In this document: positions 31,492 through 41,589 of the stretch, piece after piece | Numbering within the stretch: the first letter of the stretch is position 1 | Layout of the letters: each line of letters opens with the position of its first letter | Assembly (NCBI RefSeq): GCF_000718095.1 | Contig: NZ_JOEI01000018.1 | Coordinates: 186,001 to 250,000, forward strand | Length of the DNA: 64,000 nucleotides | DNA from: Streptomyces scopuliridis RB72 | GTDB taxonomy: Bacteria > Actinomycetota > Actinomycetes > Streptomycetales > Streptomycetaceae | Direction of reading: 5' to 3' | Notes under the pieces: model-generated | Databases searched by the model: none | Seen by the model: only the letters and a program-made list of their open reading frames with translations | What the model was told of the DNA's origin: nothing | Translations under genes and position numbers: made by a program

Positions 31492-33047
31492 GCGAGCCCG
31501 CGGGGTTCGGGGGGCCCGCGGAGGGGGAGTGGCGGCGGCTGGACCGGCGTACGCTCCTGGTCACCGCGGTGATCATGGCCGGGGTCGTCATCGGCGCCGG
31601 TGTACCGGCCGCCGTCGGTATGGCCGGCGGCCTGGGGCTGCTGAAGGCGGTCGGCTGGGTGTCGGCCGGTGCCGTGCTGCTGATCATCTGCGGTACGGGC
31701 GGGGACTACATACGGTGGCGCCGCACCCGCTACCGGATAGGGCCCGAGCGCGCCGAGCTCCACACCGGGCTGCTCCTGCTGAAACGCCGGTCGCTGGCCC
31801 GCGAGCGGATCCGCAGCGTCGATCTGACGGCCCACCCCCTGCTCCGGGTCCTCGGGCTGGTGAAGGTGCGGATCGGCACCGGCGAGCAGACAGGCGCCGG
31901 GGAATCCACGCTGGAACTCGACCCCGTCACCCGCGCCGAGGGCGAGCGGCTCAGAAGGGAGCTGCTCGACCGGGCACCCGGGAAGCCCGGGACGTACGGC
32001 GACGGCACGCTGGCATCCTTCGACCGGCGGTGGATCCGGTACGCGCCGCTCTCCTTCGCCGCCCCGCTGCTCGGCGCCTCCGCGGCCGGCGGGCTGGTGC
32101 AGCTCAGCGAATGGTTCGGTGTGCAGCTGCGGCTCTTCGCCTGGCTGGGCGACTACTTCCGGGCCGTCTCGATCCTCTGGGGGAGCCTGGTCCTGCTCGC
32201 CGTGCTGGCTCTCGTGGGCGCCATAGGGGCGCTGGGCCTGTGGATCGAGATGTGGTGGAACTACCGTCTTGAGCGCGAGCCCGGCCGTACGCTCCGGGTC
32301 CGCCGCGGGCTGTTCACCTCCCGCTCCGTCTCCATCGAGGAGCGCCGGCTGCGCGGTGTCGAGCTGGTCGAGCCGCTCGGGGTCCGGATCGCGGGCGCGG
32401 CCAGGGTGGACGCGGTCGCCACCGGCTTCGCCCAGGAGGAAGAGGACATGCGCAGCGACAAGAAGACCCTGCTGCCCGCCGCGCCCCGGGCGCTGGCGGA
32501 CGCGGTGGCGGCACAGGTCCTGCGCGAGCCCGTGTCCCCGACGAACAGCGTGACCCTGCTCCCGCACCCACGAGCCGCGCGCGGGCGCCGGCTGCGCTGG
32601 TCCGTCGCGTACGCACTGCTGCCGGTCCTGATCCTCGCCGTCCTCGGCCTGCTGCTGACCGATGTCCTGCTCTCCATCGCGGCGGTCTGCGCGGTGATCC
32701 TGCTGCCGGTGGCCGTCCTGTTCGCCCTCGACGCCTATCGCAACCTGGGCCACGGCCTCAGTGGCGGCTATCTCGTGGCCCGCTCCGGCACGCTGCGCCG
32801 GACGACGGTCGCCCTCCAGCGCGGCGGGGTGATCGGCTGGACGGTCAAGCAGTCGTACTTCCAGCGCCGCGCGGGCCTGCTGACGCTGACGGCGACGACG
32901 GCCGCGGGCGAGGGCGCGTACCACGTGTACGACGCGGCGCGGGGCGAGGGCCTGGCCTTCGCGGACGAAGCGGTCCCGGGCCTGCTGGCGCCCTTCCTGG
33001 AGCCGGAGCCGGAGCCGGACCAGGACGGGACGCCGCGCGAAACGTAG
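31488..33047 (+). CDS. Multidomain bacterial PH domain membrane protein (YdbT-like)
   Basis: This 519-residue protein has several pairs of transmembrane helices alternating with bPH_2 domains: about 70-150 (TRYRIGPERAELHTGLLLLKRRSLARERIRSVDLTAHPLLRVLGLVKVRIGT), about 255-330 and about 415-490. The arrangement is that of YdbT, the usual partner of YdbS. It starts with GTG overlapping the preceding gene by four bases. The C-terminus is Glu/Pro-rich. Membrane or cell-envelope stress function is inference from the family. Confidence 0.83.
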   Translation: MSEPAGFGGPAEGEWRRLDRRTLLVTAVIMAGVVIGAGVPAAVGMAGGLGLLKAVGWVSAGAVLLIICGTGGDYIRWRRTRYRIGPERAELHTGLLLLKRRSLARERIRSVDLTAHPLLRVLGLVKVRIGTGEQTGAGESTLELDPVTRAEGERLRRELLDRAPGKPGTYGDGTLASFDRRWIRYAPLSFAAPLLGASAAGGLVQLSEWFGVQLRLFAWLGDYFRAVSILWGSLVLLAVLALVGAIGALGLWIEMWWNYRLEREPGRTLRVRRGLFTSRSVSIEERRLRGVELVEPLGVRIAGAARVDAVATGFAQEEEDMRSDKKTLLPAAPRALADAVAAQVLREPVSPTNSVTLLPHPRAARGRRLRWSVAYALLPVLILAVLGLLLTDVLLSIAAVCAVILLPVAVLFALDAYRNLGHGLSGGYLVARSGTLRRTTVALQRGGVIGWTVKQSYFQRRAGLLTLTATTAAGEGAYHVYDAARGEGLAFADEAVPGLLAPFLEPEPEPDQDGTPRET

Positions 33048-33069
33048 GACACGGCACGCATACGCCTCA

Positions 33070-33102
33070 CGGCCCGGACCGCCGGAAAGGCGAGCCGGGC
33101 CG
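33070..33102. terminator. Bulged hairpin between convergent genes
   Basis: CGGCCCGG pairs with CCGGGCCG and, inside it, CGCC pairs with GGCG around a GGAAA loop. It lies between the rightward PH-domain operon and the leftward pentose phosphate operon. No U-run is present. Confidence 0.55.
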
Positions 33103-33151
33103 CGACGCGTACATGCGATCCGTGCGGACGGCGCTATGTGTCGGACACGCC

Positions 33152-33934
33152 CTACGCCGAGGCCGGCGGGTAGAGCGCCCGGGGCAGGGCCGAGGCCGCC
33201 GCCGCGTCCAGCAGCCACAGCGTGCGGCTGCGGCCGTACGCGCCCGCCGCCGGCGCCTGGATCTCGCCCGCGCCCGACAGAGCGATCTCCGCGGCCTTCG
33301 CCTTGTCCTCGCCCGCCGCCAGCAGCCACACCTCGTGTGCCGCGCGGATCGCGGGCAGCGTGAGGGAGATACGGGTCGGCGGAGGCTTGGGAGCGCCGTG
33401 CACGGCGACCACCGTGCGCTCGGTCTCCCGGACGCCCGGCAGCTCGGGGAAGAGCGAGGCCACATGCGTGTCGGGCCCGACCCCCAGCATCAGGACGTCG
33501 AAGGTCGGCACGGGCCCGTGGTCCTCCGGGCGGGCCGCCGCGGCGAGTTCGGTGGCGTACGAGGCCGCCGCCGCCTCCACATCACTGCCGTACGGGCCGT
33601 CCGAGGCCGGCATCACATGCACCCGCGAGGGGTCCAGCGGCACCGAGTCGAGCAGCGCCTCCCGCGCCTGGGTGATGTTGCGCTCCGGGTCGCCCTCCGG
33701 CAGGAACCGCTCGTCGCCCCACCACAGATCGAGCCGCGACCAGTCGACCGCGTCCCGGGCGGGCGCCTCGGCCAGCGCGGCCAGCAGACCGTTGCCGTTG
33801 CGCCCGCCCGTCAGGACGACGGAGGCGGAGCCACGGGCGGCCTGGGCATCCACGATCTTCGTGATCAGCCGGGCCGCCGCGGCCTGCGCCATCAGCTCCT
33901 TGTCACGGTGGACGACCAGCTGCGGAGCGCTCAC
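33152..33934 (-). CDS. pgl: 6-phosphogluconolactonase
   Basis: The 260-residue enzyme hydrolyses 6-phosphogluconolactone, the second step of the oxidative pentose phosphate pathway. Family segments VVLTGGRNGNGLLAAL, LWWGDERFLPEGDPERNITQA and FDVLMLGVGPDTHVASLFP (usually GxGxDGHxASLFP, here with Thr for Gly) are present. It is the last gene of the leftward tkt-tal-zwf-opcA-pgl operon and starts with GTG overlapping the opcA stop in a GTGA junction. Confidence 0.95.
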   Translation of the reverse strand: MSAPQLVVHRDKELMAQAAAARLITKIVDAQAARGSASVVLTGGRNGNGLLAALAEAPARDAVDWSRLDLWWGDERFLPEGDPERNITQAREALLDSVPLDPSRVHVMPASDGPYGSDVEAAAASYATELAAAARPEDHGPVPTFDVLMLGVGPDTHVASLFPELPGVRETERTVVAVHGAPKPPPTRISLTLPAIRAAHEVWLLAAGEDKAKAAEIALSGAGEIQAPAAGAYGRSRTLWLLDAAAASALPRALYPPASA

Positions 33935-34968
33935 TTCGACTCCGCCCTCTTGGGCATGGCGGCGGGCGTGACCGCGGGGGCGGGCTTGGCGGACGCCGTG
34001 CCGGCCGCAGCGCCGTCACCGTTGGCCTTCGACGAGCCCTCCCCGTCACTGAGCCGGTCCACGCCGAACCGCAGCGCCGACGCGTAGGTGTCGTCCGGGT
34101 CCAGCCGGCGCAGCTCCTCGGCGATCAGCTCCGAGGTCTCCCGGCGCTTCAGCGCCACCGCCCGGTCCGGCTGCCCCTGGATGGAGAGCGTCGCCAGCGA
34201 GCCGTCCGCCCGGTCCAGCTTGATCGGCCCACAGGACGTCTCCATCCGTACGGCCGTGAGACCGGGACCCTTGGAGACGCTGCGCTTGACCGGTACATGC
34301 AGCCGGTCGGCGAGCCACATGGCGAGCAGCTCGCAGCTCGGGTTGTGCTCCTCGCCCTCCACCTCCACCGAGGTGACATCGCAGGCCACCTGGTCCAGGG
34401 CGGCCGCGACCATCGAGCGCCACGGCGTGATCCGGGTCCAGGACAGATCCGTGTCGCCCGGGGTGTACGCGTCGGCGCGCGCCGTCAGCTCCGCCACGGG
34501 ATTCTCGGCGGCGTACGTGTCGGTCACCCGGCGCTGCGCCAGCTTGCCCAGCGCGTCCTTGGCCGGGTTGACCGGCGCGTTGACCGGCCACCACACGACG
34601 ACCGGGGCGTCCGGCAGCAGCAGCGGCAGGACCACCGACTGCGCGTGGTCCATCACCTCGCCGTACAGCCGCAGGACGACCGTCTCGCCGGTGCCCGCGT
34701 CCGCGCCCACCCGTACTTCGGCGTCGAGGCGGGGCTTGGCCCGGTCGCGCGGCGAGCGCGAGACGCGCTTGACGACGACCAGCTTCCTCGACGGGTGCTC
34801 GCGGGACGCCTCGTTGGCGGCCTTGAGCGCGTCGTACTGGTTCTCCTCGTCGGTGACGAGGACCAGCGTGAGGACCATGCCGACGGCGGGGGTGCCGATC
34901 GCCCTGCGTCCCTGCACCAGCGCCTTGTTGATCTTGCTCGACGTGGTGTCCGTAAGGTCGATCTTCAT
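33931..34968 (-). CDS. opcA: Glucose-6-phosphate dehydrogenase assembly protein OpcA
   Basis: OpcA (345 residues) is an allosteric activator and assembly partner of glucose-6-phosphate dehydrogenase in actinobacteria and cyanobacteria. The DTTSSKINKALVQ N-terminus, the VVVWWPVNAPV segment and PSCELLAMWLADRL identify it. The C-terminal 40 residues form an Ala/Lys/Pro-rich tail. Its ATG overlaps the zwf stop by four bases, so the enzyme and its activator should be made in matched amounts. Confidence 0.95.
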   Translation of the reverse strand: MKIDLTDTTSSKINKALVQGRRAIGTPAVGMVLTLVLVTDEENQYDALKAANEASREHPSRKLVVVKRVSRSPRDRAKPRLDAEVRVGADAGTGETVVLRLYGEVMDHAQSVVLPLLLPDAPVVVWWPVNAPVNPAKDALGKLAQRRVTDTYAAENPVAELTARADAYTPGDTDLSWTRITPWRSMVAAALDQVACDVTSVEVEGEEHNPSCELLAMWLADRLHVPVKRSVSKGPGLTAVRMETSCGPIKLDRADGSLATLSIQGQPDRAVALKRRETSELIAEELRRLDPDDTYASALRFGVDRLSDGEGSSKANGDGAAAGTASAKPAPAVTPAAMPKRAESK

Positions 34969-36497
34969 GGCCGGCGCCAGCTCCGTCCGTCTCGTGCGAG
35001 CATTTCGTCCGCCTCGACCGGACCCCAGGTCCCGGACTCGTACTGCGCGGGCTTGCCGTGCGTGTCCCAGAACTGCTCGATCGGGTCGAGGATCTTCCAG
35101 GACAGCTCGACCTCCTCCACACGCGGGAAGAGGTTCGAGTCGCCGAGCAGCACATCGAGGATGAGCCGCTCGTACGCCTCGGGGCTGGACTCCGTGAAGG
35201 ACTCGCCGTATGCGAAGTCCATCGAGACGTCCCTGACCTCCATGGAGGTGCCGGGGACCTTGGAGCCGAACCGCATGGTCACGCCCTCGTCCGGCTGGAC
35301 GCGGATGACCAGGGCGTTCTGCCCCAGCTCTTCCGTGGCCGTGTGGTCGAAGGGGGAGTGCGGCGCGCGCTGGAAGACCACCGCGATCTCCGTGACCCGG
35401 CGGCCGAGCCGCTTTCCGGTGCGGAGATAGAACGGGACGCCCGCCCAGCGGCGGTTGTCGATCTCCAGCTTCACCGCGGCATAGGTGTCGGTCTTCGACC
35501 TGGCGTCGATGCCGTCTTCCTGGAGATAGCCGACGGCCTTCTCGCCGCCCTGCCAGCCCGCGGCGTACTGCCCGCGTACCGTGCCCTCGGCGAGATCCTT
35601 CGGCAGCCGCACGGCGCCCAGCACCTTGGTCTTCTCCGCGGCCAGCGCGTCCGCGTCGAAGGAGGCGGGCTCCTCCATCGCGGTCAGCGCGAGCAGCTGG
35701 AGCAGATGGTTCTGGATCACGTCACGGGCGGCGCCGATGCCGTCGTAATAGCCGGCCCGGCCGCCGATGCCGATGTCCTCGGCCATGGTGATCTGGACAT
35801 GGTCGACATACGACCGGTTCCAGATCGGCTCGAAGAGGGTGTTGGCGAACCGCAGCGCCAGGATGTTCTGGACGGTCTCCTTGCCCAGGTAGTGGTCGAT
35901 CCTGAAGACCTCGTTGGACGGGAAGACCTCGTGGACGACCTTGTTCAGGTCCTGCGCGGACGCCAGGTCGTGTCCGAACGGCTTCTCGATGACCGCGCGC
36001 CGCCAGGAGCCCTCGGTCTGGTCGGCCAGGCCGTGCTTCTTGAGCTGCTGGACGACCTGCGGGAAGAACTTCGGCGGTACGGAGAGATAGAACGCGAAGT
36101 TCCCGCCCGTACCCTGCGACTTGTCGAGGTCGGCGATCGTCGCCTTCAGGTTCTCGAAGGCGTCGTCGTCGCCGAAGTCGCCCTGGACGAAGCGCATCCC
36201 CTGGATGAGCTGCTGCCAGACCTCCTCGCGGAACGGCGTGCGCGCGTGCTCCTTTACGGCGTCATGCACCTCCTTCGCGAAATCCTCGTCCTGCCACTCA
36301 CGGCGTGCGAAGCCGACGAGCGAGAAGCCCGGCGGCAGCAGACCGCGGTTGGCCAGGTCATAGATGGCAGGCATCAGCTTTTTGCGGGACAAATCGCCCG
36401 TGACGCCAAAGATGACCAGGCCCGACGGCCCCGCGATACGCGGGAGCCGTCGGTCCGCGGCGTCACGGAGCGGGTTCGCTCCGTGGGTTGCGGTCAA
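34965..36497 (-). CDS. zwf: Glucose-6-phosphate 1-dehydrogenase
   Basis: This 510-residue enzyme makes 6-phosphogluconolactone and NADPH, committing carbon to the pentose phosphate pathway. The nucleotide-binding GVTGDLSRKKLMPA segment and the active-site RIDHYLGKE are clear, with EKPFGHDL between them. The start is a TTG at 36497: it gives the family N-terminus (TATHGANPLRDAADRRLPR), has GGAGGG nine bases upstream and lies five bases after the tal stop. No ATG or GTG is suitably placed. The gene is followed by opcA in a four-base overlap. Confidence 0.96.
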   Translation of the reverse strand: MTATHGANPLRDAADRRLPRIAGPSGLVIFGVTGDLSRKKLMPAIYDLANRGLLPPGFSLVGFARREWQDEDFAKEVHDAVKEHARTPFREEVWQQLIQGMRFVQGDFGDDDAFENLKATIADLDKSQGTGGNFAFYLSVPPKFFPQVVQQLKKHGLADQTEGSWRRAVIEKPFGHDLASAQDLNKVVHEVFPSNEVFRIDHYLGKETVQNILALRFANTLFEPIWNRSYVDHVQITMAEDIGIGGRAGYYDGIGAARDVIQNHLLQLLALTAMEEPASFDADALAAEKTKVLGAVRLPKDLAEGTVRGQYAAGWQGGEKAVGYLQEDGIDARSKTDTYAAVKLEIDNRRWAGVPFYLRTGKRLGRRVTEIAVVFQRAPHSPFDHTATEELGQNALVIRVQPDEGVTMRFGSKVPGTSMEVRDVSMDFAYGESFTESSPEAYERLILDVLLGDSNLFPRVEEVELSWKILDPIEQFWDTHGKPAQYESGTWGPVEADEMLARDGRSWRRP

Positions 36498-36502
36498 GGG
36501 GA

Positions 36503-37621
36503 TCAGCCCTCCGAAGGGGCGAGGCGCTTGAGCTCCGCCTCGGTCGACTTGAGCAGGTCGTTCCAGGAGGTCGCGAACTTCTCGACGCCCTCGTCCTCCA
36601 GCAGCTGAACGACATCGTCGTACGAGATGCCCAGCTTCGCGACGGCTTCGAGGTCCGCGCGCGCCTGGTCGTACGTACCGCGCACCGTGTCGCCGGTGAT
36701 CTGCCCGTGGTCCGCGGTGGCGTCGAGCGTGGCCTCCGGCATGGTGTTCACCGTGTGGGGCGCCACCAGCTCGTCGACGTACAGCGTGTCCTTGTACGCC
36801 GGGTCCTTGACGCCGGTCGAGGCCCACAGCGGACGCTGCTTGTTGGCCTGCGCCCGGTCCAGGGCCGCCCAGCGCTCGGTGGCGAAGACCTCTTCGTACG
36901 CCTCGTACGCGAGCCGCGCGTTGGCCAGGGCCGCCTTGCCGCGGGCCTCCTTGGCCTCGGGCGTGCCCAGCGCGTCGAGCCGCTTGTCGATCTCGGTGTC
37001 CACGCGGGACACGAAGAAGGACGCCACCGAGTAGATCTTGGACAGGTCCAGGCCGGCGGCCTGTGCCTTCTCCAGACCCGCGATGTAGGCGTCCATGACC
37101 TCGCGGTAGCGCTCCAGCGAGAAGATCAGCGTGACATTGACGCTGATGCCCCGGCCGATCGTCTCGGTGATCGCCGGCAGACCGGCCTTGGTCGCCGGGA
37201 TCTTGATCAGCGTGTTCGGACGGTCCACCAGCCAGGCGAGCTGCTTGGCCTCGGCGATGGTCGCCTTCGTGTTGTGCGCCAGCCGCGGGTCCACCTCGAT
37301 GGAGACCCGGCCGTCCTGGCCCTGCGTCGCGTCGAAGACCGGACGCAGGATGTCGGCGGCGTCCCGGACGTCCGCCGTGGTGATCATGCGGATGGCTTCT
37401 TCGACGGTGACTTCGCGGGCGGCGAGGTCGGCCAGCTGGGTGTCGTACCCGTCGCCTCCCGAGATCGCCTTCTGGAAGATCGACGGATTGGTGGTGACGC
37501 CCACCACGTGCTGCTGGTCGATCAGTTCGGCCAGGTTGCCGGACGTGATCCGCTTGCGCGAGAGGTCGTCGAGCCAGATCGCGACGCCTTCGTCGGAGAG
37601 GCGCTTGAGTGCGTCTGTCAT
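36503..37621 (-). CDS. tal: Transaldolase
   Basis: The 372-residue protein is the long actinobacterial form of transaldolase, which transfers a dihydroxyacetone unit between sugar phosphates. [25 protein letters not shown] and the Schiff-base lysine region [14 protein letters not shown] are present. The ATG at 37621 follows GTAGGAGATGC. It lies 35 bases downstream of tkt; that short gap contains an A+T-rich TATATA stretch on the coding strand that might give a secondary promoter. Confidence 0.97.
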   Translation of the reverse strand: MTDALKRLSDEGVAIWLDDLSRKRITSGNLAELIDQQHVVGVTTNPSIFQKAISGGDGYDTQLADLAAREVTVEEAIRMITTADVRDAADILRPVFDATQGQDGRVSIEVDPRLAHNTKATIAEAKQLAWLVDRPNTLIKIPATKAGLPAITETIGRGISVNVTLIFSLERYREVMDAYIAGLEKAQAAGLDLSKIYSVASFFVSRVDTEIDKRLDALGTPEAKEARGKAALANARLAYEAYEEVFATERWAALDRAQANKQRPLWASTGVKDPAYKDTLYVDELVAPHTVNTMPEATLDATADHGQITGDTVRGTYDQARADLEAVAKLGISYDDVVQLLEDEGVEKFATSWNDLLKSTEAELKRLAPSEG

Positions 37622-37656
37622 GAGAGTTGCATCTCCTACTGTTCGTATATAAGGCG

Positions 37657-39732
37657 TCAGCGCGCCGAAGCCGCCAGAGATTCCCGTGCCGCCGCGGCAA
37701 CCGCGTCCGCGGTGAAGCCGAACTCCCGGAAGAGCACCTTGCCGTCCGCCGAAGCGCCGAAGTGCTCCAGCGAGACGATGCGTCCGGCGTCGCCCACGAA
37801 GCGGTGCCAGGTGAGCCCGATACCGGCCTCGACCGCCACCCGCGCCTTCACGGCCGGCGGCAGAACGCTGTCCTTGTACGTCTGGTCCTGCTCCTCGAAC
37901 CACTCGACCGACGGCATCGAGACCACGCGGGTGGGGATACCGGCGGACTGGAGCTGGTCACGCGCCTCGACGGCCAGCTGGACCTCGGAGCCCGTGCCGA
38001 TCAGCACGACCTGGGGAGCGCCGCCCTCGGCCTCGAACAGGACGTAACCGCCCTTGGCCGCCTCGTCGTTGGCCTCGTACGTCGGCACACCCTGGCGGGT
38101 CAGCGCCAGACCGTGCGGAGCGCCCTTGTCGTGCCGCTTGAGGATCTCGCGCCAGGCGATCGCCGTCTCGTTGGCGTCGGCGGGACGGACGATGTTCAGA
38201 CCCGGGATGGTCCGCAGCGCGGTGAGGTGCTCGACCGGCTGGTGGGTCGGACCGTCCTCGCCGAGACCGATCGAGTCATGCGTCCACACGTAGGTGACCG
38301 GCACCCGCATCAGCGCGGCGAGCCGGACAGCCGGGCGCATGTAGTCGGAGAACACCAGGAAGGTGCCGCCGTAGATACGGGTGTTGCCGTGCAGCGCGAT
38401 GCCGTTCATGGTCGAACCCATGGCGTGCTCGCGGATGCCGTAGTGCACCGTGCGGCCGTAGGGGTCGGCCTCCGGCAGGGGGTTGCCCACCGGGAGGAAC
38501 GACGACGTCTTGTCGATGGTGGTGTTGTTCGAACCCGCGAGGTCGGCGGAGCCGCCCCACAGTTCGGGGATGACCTCACCGAGCGCCTGGAGCACCTTGC
38601 CGGACGCGGCGCGCGTCGCGACGGACTTGCCGGTCTCGAAGGCGGGGAGCTTCTCCTCCCAGTCCGCGGGCAGTTCGCCGGCCCTGACGCGGTCGAACGT
38701 CGCCGCGCGCTCCGGGTTGGCGGTACGCCAGGCGGCGAAGGTCTTCTCCCACTTGGTACGCGCCTCACGGCCGCGGTCGAGCGCCTCACGGGTGTGCGTG
38801 AGGACCTCGGCGGAGACGTCGAAGGACTTCTCCGGGTCGAAACCGAGCACCTTCTTGGTGGCGGCGACCTCTTCGTCGCCGAGCGCGGAGCCGTGCGCCG
38901 CCTCGGTGTTCTGCGCGTGCGGGGCGGGCCACGCGATGATCGAACGGGCCGCGATGAACGAGGGACGCTCGGTCTCCGCCCGCGCCGCCTTCAGGGCCTC
39001 GTACAGACCCGCCGGGTCGAGGTCGCCGTTGGGCAGCTGCTCGACGCGCTGCACATGCCAGCCGTACGCCTCGTACCGCTTGAGGGTGTCCTCGGAGACC
39101 GCGGTCTCGGTGTCACCCTCGATGGAGATGTGGTTGTCGTCCCAGAGCAGGACCAGATTGCCCAGCTTCTGGTGGCCGGCCAGCGAGGAAGCCTCCGCCG
39201 AGATGCCCTCCTGGAGGCAGCCGTCACCGGCGATCGCCCAGATGGTGTGGTCGAACGGGGAGGTGCCGGGGGCGGCCTCCGGGTCGTACAGACCGCGCTC
39301 GTAGCGGGCGGCCATCGCCATGCCCACCGCGTTCGCGACACCCTGCCCGAGCGGTCCCGTGGTCGTCTCCACACCGATGGTGTGTCCGTACTCCGGGTGG
39401 CCCGGGGTCTTCGAACCCCACGTACGGAAGGACTCCAGGTCTTCGAGTTCCAGACCGTATCCGGCCAGGTAGAGCTGGATATAGAGAGTCAGGGACGAGT
39501 GGCCCGCCGACAGGATGAACCTGTCTCGGCCGGTCCACTGCGCGTCGGCGGGATCGTGCCGCATCACCTTCTGGAACAGCAGATAGGCGGCGGGTGCCAG
39601 GCTCATGGCCGTACCAGGATGGCCGTTGCCGACCTTCTGTACGGAATCCATGGCCAGGACGCGGGCGGTGTCGACTGCCCGGCGGTCCGATTCGGTCCAC
39701 TCGAGGTCTGTGGTGGTCGGCTTGGTGCTCAC
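37657..39732 (-). CDS. tkt: Transketolase
   Basis: Transketolase (691 residues) is a thiamine-diphosphate enzyme moving two-carbon units in the pentose phosphate pathway. Signature segments are [13 protein letters not shown], the ThDP/metal motif GDGCLQEG...DDNHISI, the catalytic-region [16 protein letters not shown] and [21 protein letters not shown]. The GTG at 39732 starts the protein. It heads the leftward pentose phosphate operon and is divergent from ctaB; on its strand a TAGGCT -10-like element occurs at 39798-39803. Confidence 0.97.
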   Translation of the reverse strand: MSTKPTTTDLEWTESDRRAVDTARVLAMDSVQKVGNGHPGTAMSLAPAAYLLFQKVMRHDPADAQWTGRDRFILSAGHSSLTLYIQLYLAGYGLELEDLESFRTWGSKTPGHPEYGHTIGVETTTGPLGQGVANAVGMAMAARYERGLYDPEAAPGTSPFDHTIWAIAGDGCLQEGISAEASSLAGHQKLGNLVLLWDDNHISIEGDTETAVSEDTLKRYEAYGWHVQRVEQLPNGDLDPAGLYEALKAARAETERPSFIAARSIIAWPAPHAQNTEAAHGSALGDEEVAATKKVLGFDPEKSFDVSAEVLTHTREALDRGREARTKWEKTFAAWRTANPERAATFDRVRAGELPADWEEKLPAFETGKSVATRAASGKVLQALGEVIPELWGGSADLAGSNNTTIDKTSSFLPVGNPLPEADPYGRTVHYGIREHAMGSTMNGIALHGNTRIYGGTFLVFSDYMRPAVRLAALMRVPVTYVWTHDSIGLGEDGPTHQPVEHLTALRTIPGLNIVRPADANETAIAWREILKRHDKGAPHGLALTRQGVPTYEANDEAAKGGYVLFEAEGGAPQVVLIGTGSEVQLAVEARDQLQSAGIPTRVVSMPSVEWFEEQDQTYKDSVLPPAVKARVAVEAGIGLTWHRFVGDAGRIVSLEHFGASADGKVLFREFGFTADAVAAAARESLAASAR

Positions 39733-40057
39733 CCTGAGTCAGGGCTCCTCTCCACATGATCGATTCCGGTGTCTGAGGGCGCACCGGTTCGTTGTCGAGC
39801 CTACCCGCAGCAACAGTCATCTTTCCGAGCGTGTTTCCAGGGTGCGGTGCGCTCGGAGAGTTCGCCTCCCGGCGGCTCCGAGTTCACCTTCCGGCAGGTC
39901 GTACGGACCGTTCCGGGCGGGCGTTCAACGCGGTTTCGCGCGACCCACCCCCGCGAAGATCGGCGTATGGGCAACGTCTAGAGTGGCGTGGTACGCGCAA
40001 GTCTTTACCGGGCCTTCACGCCCGGAGCTTGCTGGGATTTCTCTGTCAGGGGTGTGC
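39733..40057. other. Divergent tkt / ctaB intergenic region
   Basis: These 325 bases hold no supported gene. A TAGGCT element on the minus strand (39798-39803) could serve tkt, and TAGAGT on the plus strand (39979-39984) could serve ctaB; neither has an obvious -35. Leader lengths would be about 65 and 70 bases. No clear operator or riboswitch was recognised. Confidence 0.4.
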
Positions 40058-41005
40058 GTGACGGCCGTCGAGTCCCGACCCGCAGGGGTCGCCTTGACTC
40101 CGAGCTCGGGCGGCCATCGGCCGTTCGGCGCCCGCGTCAAGGCATTCGTGGTGCTGACCAAGCCGCGGATCATCGAGCTGCTGCTCATCACCACCATTCC
40201 GGTGATGTTCCTGGCCGCGCAAGGTGTGCCGAATCTGTGGCTGGTGGTCACTACCTGTATCGGCGGCTACCTCTCCGCCGGTGGCGCCAACGCGCTCAAC
40301 ATGTACATCGACCGCGACATCGACGCCCTGATGGACCGTACGTCGCAGCGTCCTCTGGTCACCGGTATGGTCTCGCCGCGCGAAGGCCTGGTGTTCGGCC
40401 TGACGCTGGCCGCGGTCTCGACCCTCTGGCTCGGACTTCTGGTCAACTGGCTGTCCGCGGGCCTCGCCCTGGGCGCGCTCCTCTTCTACGTCATCGTCTA
40501 CACGATGATCCTCAAGCGCCGTACCTCGCAGAACATCGTCTGGGGCGGTATCGCGGGCTGTATGCCGGTGCTGATCGGCTGGTCGTCGGTCACCAACTCG
40601 GTGTCCTGGGCCGCCGTCATCCTCTTCCTCGTCATGTTCTTCTGGACGCCGCCGCACTACTGGCCGCTGTCCATGAAGGTCAAGGACGACTACGCGCGCG
40701 CGGGCGTCCCGATGCTTCCGGTCGTCGCGACCAACCAGGTCGTGGCCCGCCAGATCGTGCTCTACAGCTGGGTGATGGTCGCGGTCTCGCTGCTGCTGAC
40801 CCCCCTGGGGTACACCGGCTGGTTCTATACGACGGTGGCGCTGGTGTCCGGCGGCTACTGGCTCTGGGAGGCGCACGGGCTCCAGTCGCGCGCCAAGGCC
40901 GGCGAGACGGGCGCCAAGCTCAAGGAGATGCGGCTGTTCCACTGGTCCATCACCTATGTGTCGCTGCTCTTCGTGGCCGTGGCGGTGGATCCCTTCCTGC
41001 GCTGA
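40058..41005 (+). CDS. ctaB: Protoheme IX farnesyltransferase
   Basis: The 315-residue UbiA-family membrane enzyme attaches a farnesyl group to heme b, making heme O for cytochrome oxidase. The [20 protein letters not shown] motif carries the Mg-prenyl-diphosphate-binding aspartates, and a second [12 protein letters not shown] motif lies in a later loop; about nine helices are predicted. Two in-frame GTGs occur at 40052 and 40058; the second has AGGGG at better spacing. ctaA, the next enzyme in heme A synthesis, lies 1.7 kb downstream on the other strand. An 18-pair terminator follows. Confidence 0.95.
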   Translation: MTAVESRPAGVALTPSSGGHRPFGARVKAFVVLTKPRIIELLLITTIPVMFLAAQGVPNLWLVVTTCIGGYLSAGGANALNMYIDRDIDALMDRTSQRPLVTGMVSPREGLVFGLTLAAVSTLWLGLLVNWLSAGLALGALLFYVIVYTMILKRRTSQNIVWGGIAGCMPVLIGWSSVTNSVSWAAVILFLVMFFWTPPHYWPLSMKVKDDYARAGVPMLPVVATNQVVARQIVLYSWVMVAVSLLLTPLGYTGWFYTTVALVSGGYWLWEAHGLQSRAKAGETGAKLKEMRLFHWSITYVSLLFVAVAVDPFLR

Positions 41006-41019
41006 GCGCTTTCGCTCCC

Positions 41020-41063
41020 GACGGGTGGGGTGCGTGGTCAAGGCCACGCACCCCACCCGTCTT
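41020..41063 (+). terminator. Strong hairpin terminator after ctaB
   Basis: A perfect 18-pair stem (41020-41037 with 41044-41061) has a six-base loop and is followed by TT. Confidence 0.85.
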
Positions 41064-41095
41064 CGGTTGATCTACCGGTGGGTAGCATCCCGTTC

Positions 41096-41470
41096 ATGGC
41101 AGAGACCCAGCAGGCAGAGCGGAACGACGAGGCCGACGAGAGCAGGGCCCTGGCCCGGCGGGAGGCGCGCGACGAGCGCCGGGCCGCCCGGCTGGCGAAG
41201 CGGATCGGCGCCTTCGCCCGACGGCACGGCGGCGCCGAGGGGCAGCTCGCGTATCTCGGGCAGAGCGGCACGCGCATCGTGCTGGTCGGTGAGGACGGCG
41301 GCTGGGGCGATCTCGTCGCTCCCACGCACGCCATCGCGAGCAGCGCGGCCGAGAAGGCGGGACTCACCCTGCACGAGTCCTTCGACGGCGAGTTCGCCGC
41401 CAAGGTGCGTACGGGACCGTACGAATGGAAGCGGATGGCCGGACTCCAGCTCGGTGGCCGCGAAGCCTGA
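41096..41470 (+). CDS. Conserved hypothetical protein
   Basis: This 124-residue acidic-then-basic protein is not recognised. Residues 1-45 are highly charged (Glu/Asp, then Arg/Ala-rich, probably helical); the rest is a compact alpha/beta segment (GGAEGQLAYLGQSGTRIVLVGEDGGWGDLVAPTHAIASSAAEKAGL) ending in KVRTGPYEWKRMAGLQLGG. No signal peptide or membrane helix is seen. There is no ribosome-binding site; TAGCAT lies seven bases before the ATG, so the transcript may be leaderless. It sits between ctaB and an amidohydrolase gene. Confidence 0.75.
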   Translation: MAETQQAERNDEADESRALARREARDERRAARLAKRIGAFARRHGGAEGQLAYLGQSGTRIVLVGEDGGWGDLVAPTHAIASSAAEKAGLTLHESFDGEFAAKVRTGPYEWKRMAGLQLGGREA

Positions 41471-41589
41471 GACGCCGCGAAGCCTGCGGCATCGCGACGC
41501 CGGAGAGGCGCCGGGAAGTCCGAAGGGCGCCACCCGAGCGCGAGTTACCCGTTAGGACGGTAGGAGTGCGGTCCACGACGGGAAACCCG